From contig NZ_MHXN01000009.1 of assembly GCF_001824475.1 (NCBI RefSeq), forward strand, positions 62,001 to 126,000: DNA of 64,000 nt, in the 5' to 3' direction. This DNA comes from Phenylobacterium sp. RIFCSPHIGHO2_01_FULL_69_31 (GTDB lineage Bacteria; Pseudomonadota; Alphaproteobacteria; Caulobacterales; Caulobacteraceae). The notes below the pieces were generated by a model that saw only the letters and a list, made by a program, of their open reading frames with translations, searched no databases and was not told where the DNA came from. The position numbers were made by a program, and so were the translations under genes. Each line of letters opens with the position of its first letter. Positions within the stretch are counted from its first letter, which is position 1. Below are positions 17,351-24,980 of this stretch, in pieces.

Positions 17351-18279
17351 GTGGCCGCCTCGTCGGCCCAGCCCTTCAGCAACTGGTGGGCGATGGCGAG
17401 GGGCGGGGGGCAGAACACGCCCTCGATCTCGCCTTTCAGCAGCTTCCGCGCCTCCTCGCGGGTGAACCAGCGGACTTCGGAAAGCTCGGTCTGGTCGGGC
17501 GTGCCTTCGTCGTCCTCGACCTCGGCGATCAGGCCGATCATCAGGGACGACGGATAGGGCCAGGGCTGGGTGGAGTGGTAGCGCACCTGGCGCGTGCGCA
17601 GGCCCGCCTCCTCGCCAAGCTCGCGGGCGCAGGCCTCCTCGATGCTCTCGCCCGGCTCCAGGAACCCGGCCAGGGCCGAGAACATGCCGGGGGGCCAGGC
17701 CTCCTGGCGGCCCAGCATGCAGCGCTCGCCATGGTAGGCCAGCATGATCACCACCGGGTCCGTGCGCGGGAAGTGCTCCGCCTCACAGGACGGGCACTGG
17801 CGCTTCCAGCCGCCGTCCTTGGGCTCGGACGGCTGGCCGCAGACGGCGCAGTACTGGTGGCGGCGGCGCCATTCGAACATGGACTTGGCGGTGGCCAGGA
17901 TGCCGGCGTCGGCGGCGGGCAGGCGCAGCGCGACCTGGCGCAGGTCCATGAACTCGCCCAGGCCCTGCAGCGGGCCCTGGGCCGGGTCGCTGGAGCCTTC
18001 CATGTCCACGGCGAACACGGCGGTCTCCTGCCAAAGGCCCATGAACAGCAGCCGCTCGTTCCCACCGGCGAGCTCGGCCGCCAGCTTGGCCGGCAGGTAG
18101 GCGATCTGTACGCCGCCGTCCTTGGTCTTCTCGGCCAGCGGCTTGCCGTTCCACAGCACGAGGCCCAGCGCGTCGGAGGACGACAGCTGGGCGGCCAGCC
18201 AGGCGGCGTCGCCGCGACGGTCGCTGGCCCGGTTCAGCGGGTTTCCGGCGAAGGTGTTCTGGAAGAAGGAGAGCGCCAT
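17347..18279 (-). CDS. nudC: NAD(+) diphosphatase / decapping Nudix hydrolase NudC
   Basis: A 310-residue cytosolic enzyme that hydrolyses NAD(H) to AMP and NMN(H) and can remove NAD caps from RNA. It has a zinc ribbon (Cys 144, 147, 162, 165), the Nudix box GFLEPGESIEEACARELGEEAGL-type pattern at about 205-227, and the NudC-specific signature QPWPYPSS just after. The N-terminal NUDIX-like domain is also present, so the length is normal. The gene is convergent with the LytTR gene, overlapping by four bases, and divergent from the small gene at 18427. Confidence 0.93.
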   Translation of the reverse strand: MALSFFQNTFAGNPLNRASDRRGDAAWLAAQLSSSDALGLVLWNGKPLAEKTKDGGVQIAYLPAKLAAELAGGNERLLFMGLWQETAVFAVDMEGSSDPAQGPLQGLGEFMDLRQVALRLPAADAGILATAKSMFEWRRRHQYCAVCGQPSEPKDGGWKRQCPSCEAEHFPRTDPVVIMLAYHGERCMLGRQEAWPPGMFSALAGFLEPGESIEEACARELGEEAGLRTRQVRYHSTQPWPYPSSLMIGLIAEVEDDEGTPDQTELSEVRWFTREEARKLLKGEIEGVFCPPPLAIAHQLLKGWADEAAT

Positions 18280-18426
18280 GGCGACCTACTTACGGTGCGG
18301 CTCGGCGCGCGTCGAGGCGGGCGGCGGCGCCTCTTGAAACCGGCCGCGCAGATTCCAAATCATTCGCCGCGCCCGCCGCCTCCTCGCCGGGCGCGTGGAG
18401 AAAGGACAGCTTTCAGGAGAACCGAC

Positions 18427-18717
18427 ATGAGGCTCGCGACCTCGGAAGATCTGATCCGCGAACAGGGACTGGCCGCCGCGCTGGAGCGCTGGCTCAGGCC
18501 CGCCGTCGGCTTCGGCCACCCCCGTGACGTGCTTAAGGACCCGGACCTCGGGCACGACGAGAAACGCGCCGTGCTTTCGTCATGGGCCTCGGACGCGTCG
18601 GCCGTGCAGGACCAGCCGACGCTGCGCTGGCTTCTGGGCACGCCCGAACCCGTGCCGTTCCGCGAGGTTCGCGAGGCGTTGGAACGCCTGGACCGGATCG
18701 AGCGCTTCGACGCCTGA
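18427..18717 (+). CDS. Small conserved alphaproteobacterial protein of unknown function
   Basis: A 96-residue soluble, acidic, mostly helical protein (EDLIREQGLAAALERWL at the N-terminus, then HPRDVLKDPDLGHDEKRAVLSSWASDA). The HPRDV...EKRAxLSSWASDA pattern recalls, from memory, a small uncharacterised family common in alphaproteobacteria. AGGAGA lies six bases before the ATG. No catalytic or binding motif is visible. It is 147 bases from the divergent nudC start and is followed 33 bases later by another small gene, probably in one transcript. Confidence 0.72.
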   Translation: MRLATSEDLIREQGLAAALERWLRPAVGFGHPRDVLKDPDLGHDEKRAVLSSWASDASAVQDQPTLRWLLGTPEPVPFREVREALERLDRIERFDA

Positions 18718-18750
18718 CTTTCCACCACAGCCTGACGAAGGAGGACCACG

Positions 18751-19005
18751 ATGCAGGTCATCGAAGTCGCGCCGCTCGGCCCGGGCTGGCGCGTGTCCCT
18801 GGGGGCATTGGCGGGCGACATGGTCTTCGCCCGGGGTGGAGCGGCGGAGAGCGCCGCCCGGCGGCTCGCCGCGCAGCTGGCGCACAGTGGCCAGGCCAGC
18901 GAGCTGCGGATCCGCCTGCGAGACGGCTCGCTCGCCGAGCGCCTGGTCTGGCCCGCGCTGCCCCGTCGCGACGCGGCCCCTGCCGCGGCGCTGGAAGCGG
19001 CCTGA
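18751..19005 (+). CDS. Small protein, DUF2188-like
   Basis: An 84-residue soluble protein. The pattern of an N-terminal strand (VIEVAPLGPGWRVSLG), a helix with repeated AAR and a C-terminal strand ELRIRLRDGSLAERLVWP resembles the small DUF2188 fold, in which a domain like this reads 'GGWxV...A...A...A...L.IxxxDG.I'. Assignment is by eye only. GGAGG precedes the ATG at 18751 by six bases. It lies between another small unknown gene and a glutathione transferase, possibly as an operon. Confidence 0.65.
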   Translation: MQVIEVAPLGPGWRVSLGALAGDMVFARGGAAESAARRLAAQLAHSGQASELRIRLRDGSLAERLVWPALPRRDAAPAAALEAA

Positions 19006-19104
19006 GCTTTTCTGGGGCGAGGGGCGGCTGGCCAAAAGTGGCTGGGCGCCCCACATCCAGACAGGCGCCGGTTCAAGGCGCGAAAGACCGCCAGGGAGCC
19101 CAAG

Positions 19105-19986
19105 ATGTCCGAGCCGCCTCCGAACCACCCCGCCGGCTACGCGCCGCCGAAAGTCTGGCAGTGGAACAAGGAGAGCGGGGGCAGGTTCGCCGCCATCAAT
19201 CGTCCCATCGCTGGGCCGACGCACGAGAAGGAGCTGCCGGTCGGCAAGCATCCGTTCCAGCTCTATTCCCTGGCCACGCCCAACGGGGTGAAGGTGACGG
19301 TGATGCTGGAGGAGCTGCTGGCCCTCGGCCACAAGGGCGCCGAGTACGACGCCTGGATCATCAACATCGGGCAGGGCGACCAGTTCGGCTCGGGCTTCGT
19401 CGATGTGAACCCGAACTCTAAGATCCCCGCCCTGATGGACCGCAGCGGACCGACGCCGATCCGGATCTTCGAGTCCGGCGCGATCCTGGTTCACCTGGCC
19501 GAGAAGTTCGGAGCGTTCCTGCCGACCGATCCGGCCCGGCGCGCCGAGACGCTGTCGTGGCTGTTCTGGCAGATGGGTTCGGCGCCCTACCTGGGCGGCG
19601 GCTTCGGCCACTTCTACGCCTATGCGCCGTTCAAGATCGAATACGCCATCGACCGCTTCGCCATGGAGGTGAAGCGCCAGCTCGATGTGCTGGACCGGCG
19701 GCTGGCCGAGAGCGAATACCTGGGCGGCGACGACTACACGATCGCCGACATCGCCATCTGGCCCTGGTACGGCCTCCTGGCCAAGGGCGGGGCCTATGAG
19801 TCGGGCGAGTTCCTGGACGTGAAGAGCTACACGAACGTCCAGCGCTGGACCGAGCAGATCGGCCAACGCCCGGCGGTGAAGCGCGGCCGGATCGTCAACC
19901 GCGCGCAGGGGACGCCGGCGCTGCTGGAGCGCCACGACGCCCGCGATATCGACGAGGCGCTCGCGGCCAAGGCGGAGGCCGGGTAG
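19105..19986 (+). CDS. yghU: Glutathione S-transferase, YghU (Nu) class
   Basis: A 293-residue cytosolic protein. The N-terminal extension (YAPPKVWQWNKESGGRFAAINRP-type) before the thioredoxin fold, the SLATPNGVKVTVMLEE motif and VDVNPNSKIPAL are specific to YghU-like enzymes, which bind two glutathiones and act as disulfide-bond reductases or peroxidases rather than classic conjugating GSTs. Helical C-terminal domain with DDYTIADIAIWPWYG. AGGGAGCCCAAG precedes ATG 19105. Next gene is 168 bases away. Confidence 0.9.
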   Translation: MSEPPPNHPAGYAPPKVWQWNKESGGRFAAINRPIAGPTHEKELPVGKHPFQLYSLATPNGVKVTVMLEELLALGHKGAEYDAWIINIGQGDQFGSGFVDVNPNSKIPALMDRSGPTPIRIFESGAILVHLAEKFGAFLPTDPARRAETLSWLFWQMGSAPYLGGGFGHFYAYAPFKIEYAIDRFAMEVKRQLDVLDRRLAESEYLGGDDYTIADIAIWPWYGLLAKGGAYESGEFLDVKSYTNVQRWTEQIGQRPAVKRGRIVNRAQGTPALLERHDARDIDEALAAKAEAG

Positions 19987-20154
19987 GCCGGCGGTTCGCC
20001 GACCGGCGCTCTGCCGTTCGACGCCCGACCACGGCGGGAGCCCTGCGACAGGACGTCTCCAAACGCCGATGTGATCGACGGCAAAGCCGCGCCCGACTGG
20101 ACCCGCACGCGTCCGTTGGATACGCGGCGGGTCCGTTGCGTTTTGAGACTTGAG

Positions 20155-20469
20155 ATGCAGGACTTCATCGATCTGGAAGGGGCGTCCGGCGCCCGCTACC
20201 GCTTCCGCCTTTGGCCGGAAGGCGCGCCGCACACGCCGGTGGGCGGCAACTACGTCTACGTCCGCGCAGACGAGGCGGGGGTGAAGGTGCTGCAGGTCGG
20301 CGAAACCAACGACCTGTCAAAGGCGCGCGGCGCCTGGGCGGCGGCGGCCAAGCGCGGGGCCACGCACGTGATGACCCGGCTGAACGTCTCCCGCGCCATC
20401 CGCTCGGCCGAACACCAGGACATTGCCGCAAAGTACGAAAATCAAGGCGCCAAGGTGCAGGCGGACTGA
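20155..20469 (+). CDS. Small protein, possible degenerate GIY-YIG fold
   Basis: A 104-residue protein beginning MQDFIDLEG at ATG 20155. The middle, GGNYVYVRAD...VLQVGETNDLSKARGAW, follows the spacing of the GIY-YIG core (GxYxYxx...YxGxTxDLxxR), and a helix with SAEHQDIAAKYE follows. The catalytic Arg and Glu cannot be placed with confidence, so nuclease activity is uncertain. The longer frame from 20071 has no support. The SRP RNA gene starts about 80 bases downstream. Otherwise unknown. Confidence 0.6.
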   Translation: MQDFIDLEGASGARYRFRLWPEGAPHTPVGGNYVYVRADEAGVKVLQVGETNDLSKARGAWAAAAKRGATHVMTRLNVSRAIRSAEHQDIAAKYENQGAKVQAD

Positions 20470-20546
20470 GGCGGGCGGGCGTGGGCCGCCCGGCCTGCGA
20501 CTCGGCCGCCCCTTGCCCCGGCGTTGCTAATCCTCCATATGCCGCC

Positions 20547-20645
20547 GCGGAGATCGGCGGCGGACGGACGCCCCGCCAACCTGGTCAGGTCCGGAAGGAA
20601 GCAGCCACAACGGGTCACGCCTCGGGTCGTTGTCCGGTCTCCACC
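20547..20645 (+). ncRNA. ffs: Signal recognition particle RNA, bacterial small type (4.5S)
   Basis: Contains the nearly invariant SRP core GGTCAGGTCCGGAAGG followed by AAGCAGCC (20583-20605), the binding site for Ffh. The ends pair as GGAGATCGG (20549-20557) with CCGGTCTCC (20634-20642), giving a single hairpin of about 97 bases as in other proteobacteria. A TTGCCC at 20513 and CATATG at 20536 are spaced 17 bases and may be its promoter. It lies just before dnaX, an arrangement common in alphaproteobacteria. Exact ends are estimated from pairing. Confidence 0.93.
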
Positions 20646-20707
20646 TTCTCCACACATATCCGGGCTTTCCGCTTTGCCGGGGCTTTGACGTCCCGTTAGA
20701 TGCTCGC

Positions 20708-22525
20708 ATGGGCGACGACGACCTCACGCGCGACGATTCCGACCTGCCGCCTGAGCGCGACCCCAACACCGGCGACATGTTCGGCGGCGAGGCCCCACCC
20801 GCGCCCAAGCCCGCGGAGGACGAGGGGGCCGCCTATACGGTCATCGCCCGGAAATACCGGCCCCGTTCGTTCGAGGACCTCTATGGCCAGGAGGCCATGG
20901 TGCGGACGCTGCGCAACGCGTTCGCCACGGGCCGGATCGCCCACGCCTTCATGCTCACGGGCGTGCGAGGGGTGGGGAAGACCACGACCGCGCGCCTGCT
21001 GGCCCGGGCCCTCAACTACGAGACCGAGACCGTCCACGAGCCGTCGCTCGACCTTAAGGACGAGGGCATCCACTGCCGCGCGATCATCGAAGGCCGGCAC
21101 ATGGACGTCCTGGAGCTGGACGCCGCCAGCCGGACCGGGGTCAACGACATCCGCGAACTGCTGGACGGCGTGCGCTATGCGCCGGTGGAGGCGCGGTACA
21201 AGGTCTACATCATCGACGAGGTCCACATGCTGTCGACGGGGGCGTTCAACGCGCTCCTGAAGACGCTGGAGGAGCCTCCGCCGCACGCCAAGTTCATCTT
21301 CGCCACCACCGAGATCCGCAAGGTGCCGGTGACCATCCTGTCGCGCACCCAGCGGTTCGACCTGCGCCGGGTGGAGCCCGAGGTGCTGGTCAAAAACCTG
21401 GAGATGATCTGCGAGAACGAGGGCGCGCGCGTCGAGGCCGAGGGGCTGATGCTGATCGCCCGCGCGGCGGAAGGGTCTGTCCGCGACGGGCAGTCCATGC
21501 TGGACCAGGCCATCGTCCAGGCCGAACCGGGCCAGACGGTCAGCGCCGCCTCCATCCGCGACATGCTGGGCCTGGCCGACCGGGCCCAGACGATCACCCT
21601 CCTGGAGCAGGTGATGCGCGGCGAGTCCGGGGGCGCCATCGAGACCTTCCGCCAGCTCTACGGCTATGGCGCCAACCCCGACCAGGTGGTCATGGACCTG
21701 CTGGACCATATCCACGGCGCCTCGGTGGCCAAGGCGATCGGCCCGAACGCCCTCGTGATGCCCAAGGAGCAGGCGCTGCGGCTGGCGGCCATTGGGGCGG
21801 CGGTGTCGGCGGGTGTGCTGTCGCGGATGTGGCAGCTGACGCTGAAGGCCTATGAGGAGGTGCGGCGCGCGCCCGACGCGGCGGCGGCCGTGGACATGGC
21901 GCTGATCCGCATGGCCTACGCCGCCGACCTGCCGGGACCTGAAGAGGCCCTGAAGCGGCTGCAGGCGGGCGAGAATCCCGCCGGCGGCTCCGGGTCCGGC
22001 GGCGGGCCGCCCGGCGGTGGCGGTGGGGGCGGCGCGCCGCGGGCCGGCCTGGCCACCAATGCGGTCGCGCGGCAGCAGATCGCGCCCGGTCTTCCATCGA
22101 CCGAGCCGGTCGCCAACCTGCAGACCTTCGAGGACATGCTGGGGCTGATCGACCGGCGCCGCGACATCCGGCTGAAGCTGGACGTGGAGCGGTTCATCCG
22201 GCCGATCAACTTCCGGCCCGGCGCCATCACCTACGAGCCCGCCCCGGGCGCGCCGAACGACCTGGCGCAGCGGCTGGTGTCGCGACTGAAGGAATGGACC
22301 GGCGAACGCTGGCTGATCGCGGCCGAGGGCGGCGGCGGCGCCGAGAGCCTGTGGGAGAAGCAGAAGCGCGAGGAGCGCGAGGTGCGCGCCGAGATCGAGC
22401 AGCACCCGTTCATCCAGGGTGTGATGCAGGCCTTCCCCGGCACCGAGATCGTGGGCATACGCCACCTCAAGCAACCCGAGCCGGCCGAAGCGCCGCCTCC
22501 CGAAGACGACGCCGACGAGGACTGA
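20708..22525 (+). CDS. dnaX: DNA polymerase III subunit gamma/tau
   Basis: A 605-residue clamp-loader ATPase. Walker A GVRGVGKTTT is at about residue 84, Walker B region VYIIDEVHML and the sensor/SRC segment ILSRTQRFDLRR follow. The zinc module expected after Walker A (CxxCxxC in E. coli) is replaced by a segment with a single Cys (DEGIHCRAI), so zinc binding seems lost. A Gly/Pro/Ser linker (about 420-455) separates the ATPase part from a C-terminal tau domain. I saw no slippery A6-type site for a gamma-form frameshift. ATG 20708 is chosen because the conserved region begins well downstream and the upstream frame overlaps ffs. Confidence 0.93.
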   Translation: MGDDDLTRDDSDLPPERDPNTGDMFGGEAPPAPKPAEDEGAAYTVIARKYRPRSFEDLYGQEAMVRTLRNAFATGRIAHAFMLTGVRGVGKTTTARLLARALNYETETVHEPSLDLKDEGIHCRAIIEGRHMDVLELDAASRTGVNDIRELLDGVRYAPVEARYKVYIIDEVHMLSTGAFNALLKTLEEPPPHAKFIFATTEIRKVPVTILSRTQRFDLRRVEPEVLVKNLEMICENEGARVEAEGLMLIARAAEGSVRDGQSMLDQAIVQAEPGQTVSAASIRDMLGLADRAQTITLLEQVMRGESGGAIETFRQLYGYGANPDQVVMDLLDHIHGASVAKAIGPNALVMPKEQALRLAAIGAAVSAGVLSRMWQLTLKAYEEVRRAPDAAAAVDMALIRMAYAADLPGPEEALKRLQAGENPAGGSGSGGGPPGGGGGGGAPRAGLATNAVARQQIAPGLPSTEPVANLQTFEDMLGLIDRRRDIRLKLDVERFIRPINFRPGAITYEPAPGAPNDLAQRLVSRLKEWTGERWLIAAEGGGGAESLWEKQKREEREVRAEIEQHPFIQGVMQAFPGTEIVGIRHLKQPEPAEAPPPEDDADED

Positions 22526-22528
22526 CCG

Positions 22529-22855
22529 ATGAAAGACCTGGGTTCGATCATGAAGCAGGCCCAGGCCATGCAGCAGCGCATGGCCGAGGCGCAGGAGCGG
22601 ATCGGCGCGCTGGAGGTCGAGGGCACGTCCGGCGGCGGCATGGTCAAGCTGGTGTTGAAGGGGACGGGCGAGCTCGCCCGCGTCGACCTGGACGAGAGCC
22701 TCATGGCGCCCGGCGAGGGCGAGGTGATCGCCGACCTGATCGTGGCCGCCCACGCCGACGCCAAGCGCAAGCTGGACGAGAAGCAGGCCGAGGTCATGCG
22801 CGAGGCGGCCGGGCCGCTGGCGGGCCTCAACATTCCCGGCATGCCGAAATTCTGA
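22529..22855 (+). CDS. ybaB: Nucleoid-associated protein, YbaB/EbfC family
   Basis: A 108-residue DNA-binding protein with the family's N-terminal helix [18 protein letters not shown], the beta-sheet core ([20 protein letters not shown]) and C-terminal helix [15 protein letters not shown]. It forms dimers that bind and bend DNA, and is nearly always encoded between dnaX and recR as here. It begins three bases after the dnaX stop. Confidence 0.95.
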   Translation: MKDLGSIMKQAQAMQQRMAEAQERIGALEVEGTSGGGMVKLVLKGTGELARVDLDESLMAPGEGEVIADLIVAAHADAKRKLDEKQAEVMREAAGPLAGLNIPGMPKF

Positions 22856-22883
22856 TGCCCGGCCTGCGACGGAAGGACTGAGC

Positions 22884-23486
22884 TTGGCCGCCTCCGCCGG
22901 ACCCGAGATTGAGCGCCTGATTGGCCTGTTGTCCAAGCTGCCCGGCCTTGGGCCGCGGTCGGCCCGGCGCGCGGCGCTGGCGCTCCTGAAGCGGCGGGAC
23001 CAGCTTCTGCTGCCGCTGTCGGACGCCCTGGCCGAGGCGGCGGCGCGGGTGAAGACCTGCCAGACCTGCGGCTCGCTCGACACCCAGGACCCCTGCGCCA
23101 TCTGCGCCGACCGCACGCGCGACGGCGCCCTGATCTGCGTGGTCGAGGAGGTGGGGGCGCTCTGGGCCATGGAGCGGGCCGGCGCGTTCCGGGGCCGCTA
23201 CCATGTGCTGGGCGGCCTCCTGTCGGCGTTGGACGGGGTGGGGCCGGAGGCGCTGCGGGTCGGCTCGCTGGTCGGCCGCGCCGCGGACGAAGGCGTGCGC
23301 GAGGTGATCCTGGCGCTGCCCGCCACCGTCGATGGACAGACCACGGCCCACTACCTGGCCGACCGCCTGGCAGGAGCGGGCGTCAGCGTGACCATGCTGG
23401 CCCGCGGCGTGCCGGTAGGCGGGGAACTGGACTGGCTGGACGACGGGACGATCGCCCAGGCGATGCGGGCGAGACGCCCGGCTTAG
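22884..23486 (+). CDS. recR: Recombination mediator RecR
   Basis: A 200-residue protein with an N-terminal helix-hairpin-helix ([14 protein letters not shown]), a zinc finger (Cys 59, 62, 71, 74) and a Toprim domain ([12 protein letters not shown]) ending in a C-terminal Walker-B-like segment. With RecO it loads RecA at gaps. The start is TTG 22884, six bases after GGAAGGA; no in-frame ATG or GTG fits the conserved N-terminus. It closes the dnaX-ybaB-recR operon, and a perfect 9-bp hairpin follows at 23504-23528. Confidence 0.95.
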   Translation: MAASAGPEIERLIGLLSKLPGLGPRSARRAALALLKRRDQLLLPLSDALAEAAARVKTCQTCGSLDTQDPCAICADRTRDGALICVVEEVGALWAMERAGAFRGRYHVLGGLLSALDGVGPEALRVGSLVGRAADEGVREVILALPATVDGQTTAHYLADRLAGAGVSVTMLARGVPVGGELDWLDDGTIAQAMRARRPA

Positions 23487-23503
23487 CAGACACTTCCGCG
23501 CCA

Positions 23504-23528
23504 CTGGCGGCCGTGGGATGGCCGCCAG
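23504..23528 (+). terminator. Hairpin after recR, possible terminator
   Basis: CTGGCGGCC and GGCCGCCAG form a perfect 9-bp stem with a seven-base loop, 18 bases past the recR stop. There is no T tract, so termination would be weak or Rho-assisted. The rest of 23529-23676 holds no feature I can support. Confidence 0.45.
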
Positions 23529-23676
23529 CGACGCGGAGCGCCAGCACCCCTTCGGGGACCGTGCGGGGCGGGCCTTCGCCCTGCCGCCGCTGCGCCGAGA
23601 GCCGCGAGAGACGGCCTCGACGCGGAGCCGAGAGCGCGCTGCACGGGAGAATGCGCGCCTCAGCCCGTTGCCTCGT

Positions 23677-23880
23677 TCAGCGGGCGACCACCTGGCCCCC
23701 GCGTAGCAGGTCGCCCCGGACGCCCGGGTCGCAGGGCTGCTCCAGATGATCGCTCCGGCAGGCCGTCGTCGGCTGGCCGGCGGTGGCGGTCAGCATCGCC
23801 ACCGAGGGATCTCTGAGCGCCACTAGCGAGACGCCGATCAGCGCCGCGAGCGCATAGAAAATGTGGTTGGCCAGCCGCAT
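23677..23880 (-). CDS. Small membrane-anchored protein of unknown function
   Basis: A 67-residue protein: a hydrophobic N-terminal helix (HIFYALAALIGVSLVAL) followed by a short polar tail with two cysteines (ACRSDHLEQPCD). The helix could be a signal anchor with the tail in the periplasm. The ATG at 23880 is preceded by a textbook GGAGGAA site, which is the main reason to accept the gene. No homologue is recognised. It is divergent from the HTH gene at 24069. Confidence 0.55.
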   Translation of the reverse strand: MRLANHIFYALAALIGVSLVALRDPSVAMLTATAGQPTTACRSDHLEQPCDPGVRGDLLRGGQVVAR

Positions 23881-24008
23881 CGTTTCCTCCGGGATCACGA
23901 CCTTCGGCCGCTTGTCGTTGGCTGAACCCTAGGCGGGTGCGGCGTGATCGCGCAGGTGCAGCGGACGCCTGCGAAAGGCGCAACCGTGGCGCCGCGCGCC
24001 GAGCCGAC

Positions 24009-24049
24009 GATGCAACCGGGTGCGCAACCGTTGCATCATCGGGTTGCAT
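24009..24049. promoter_or_regulatory. Repeat-rich operator-like region ahead of the HTH gene
   Basis: Contains GATGCAACC (24009-24017), GTTGCATC (24030-24037) and GGTTGCAT (24042-24049): the first and second are mirror copies on opposite strands, and the third repeats the same sequence again. GCGCAACCGT also occurs twice, at 23978 and 24022. Several matched half-sites directly before the start of a DNA-binding protein suggest autoregulation. No known regulator is assigned. Confidence 0.5.
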
Positions 24050-24068
24050 TGTGAAACAATGTTCGGTG

Positions 24069-24980
24069 ATGGCGTTATTCGTGCACTTTCACGAGAAGCT
24101 GACGCTGGTGCTCAAGGCGCTCTCCATGAGCCGTGGGCGCCTGGCGGCGGAGCTCGGCGTGGACAAGTCGCTGGTCGGGCGATGGGCTTCAGGGGTCGTG
24201 ACGCCGTCCGCGCACAATCTCGAGAACCTGACGCGGGTGATCTCGAACCACTGCCCGGGCTTCACCATGCTGGACTGGGACCGCGACCTGCCGGGCCTGG
24301 CGGGCCTGCTGGGCGTGGCGGCGCCGGTCAGCGGCCACGGCGTGGCCGGCCTGCATGATGCGCCGGACTCCCTGCCCCTGCCGGTGCTCGAGATGTCGCG
24401 CCTGACCACCGAGCGGCGCGGACACGCCTACGAGGGGTTCTGGCGCACCACCCGGCCCTCGGTGATGATGCCGGGGCGGTTCTTCCACGACCACGGGATG
24501 GTGCGCCGGCACGAGAACGGCCTTTTGCAGTTCAAGGTGGGCGGGGCCGGCCTGCTGTTCGACGGCTGGCTTCTGCCGGCCGAGGGCCAGCTGTTCGCGA
24601 TCCTGTTCGACACCGTGGGCCAGACCCCCATTTTCGTGATCTGGAACGGGGTGCCGCTGTCGAAGGCCTCGTTCCTGGACGGGATCGTGATGGCGGCGGC
24701 CTTGAATGCGGCGCGGACGCCCTCGGCCTATCCCATCGTCATGGAGCGGATCGGCGACCTGACCGGCGACCGGGCGGCGGACGACGCCACCTGCGCCGAA
24801 CTGCTGGCGCGCGATCCGCTGGCCCCCGAGGGCAGCATCGCCGACGACCTGAAACACCACCTCATCCGCGATATCGGCCCGGCTGCGGCGGCCGCGGGCC
24901 TGGGCGAGATGTTCCTGCTGGCCCCGATCACCTCGACGCTTTCCCGCGGCGAGACCATCGGCGGACGCCTGGTCGGCTAG
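24069..24980 (+). CDS. Helix-turn-helix protein with a large uncharacterised C-terminal domain
   Basis: A 303-residue protein. Residues about 10-60 form an XRE-like helix-turn-helix (SRGRLAAELGVDKSLVGRWASG), with binding-site recognition by KSLVGRW. The remaining 240 residues (EGFWRTTRPSVMMPGRFFHDHGMVRR, LLFDGWLLPAEGQ, PIFVIWNGVP) form a soluble domain I do not recognise; its YEGFWR...M.R pattern resembles a ligand-sensing beta-rich domain. Start is ATG 24069; GTG 24051 in the same frame is an alternative. Upstream repeats suggest self-regulation. Its stop shares CTAG with the convergent MFS gene, whose substrate might be linked. Confidence 0.78.
   Translation: MALFVHFHEKLTLVLKALSMSRGRLAAELGVDKSLVGRWASGVVTPSAHNLENLTRVISNHCPGFTMLDWDRDLPGLAGLLGVAAPVSGHGVAGLHDAPDSLPLPVLEMSRLTTERRGHAYEGFWRTTRPSVMMPGRFFHDHGMVRRHENGLLQFKVGGAGLLFDGWLLPAEGQLFAILFDTVGQTPIFVIWNGVPLSKASFLDGIVMAAALNAARTPSAYPIVMERIGDLTGDRAADDATCAELLARDPLAPEGSIADDLKHHLIRDIGPAAAAAGLGEMFLLAPITSTLSRGETIGGRLVG

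Noticed and set aside
21385..21400. A-rich stretch in dnaX as a programmed frameshift site
   Set aside because: Only a run of five A with no heptanucleotide slippery pattern or downstream hairpin that I can recognise.
20696..23170. Long minus-strand open frame across dnaX, ybaB and recR
   Set aside because: Overlaps three certain genes and shows no family similarity.
23513..23749. Small plus-strand frames after recR
   Set aside because: Arg/Pro-rich, no ribosome site, and overlapped by the better small gene at 23677-23880 on the other strand.
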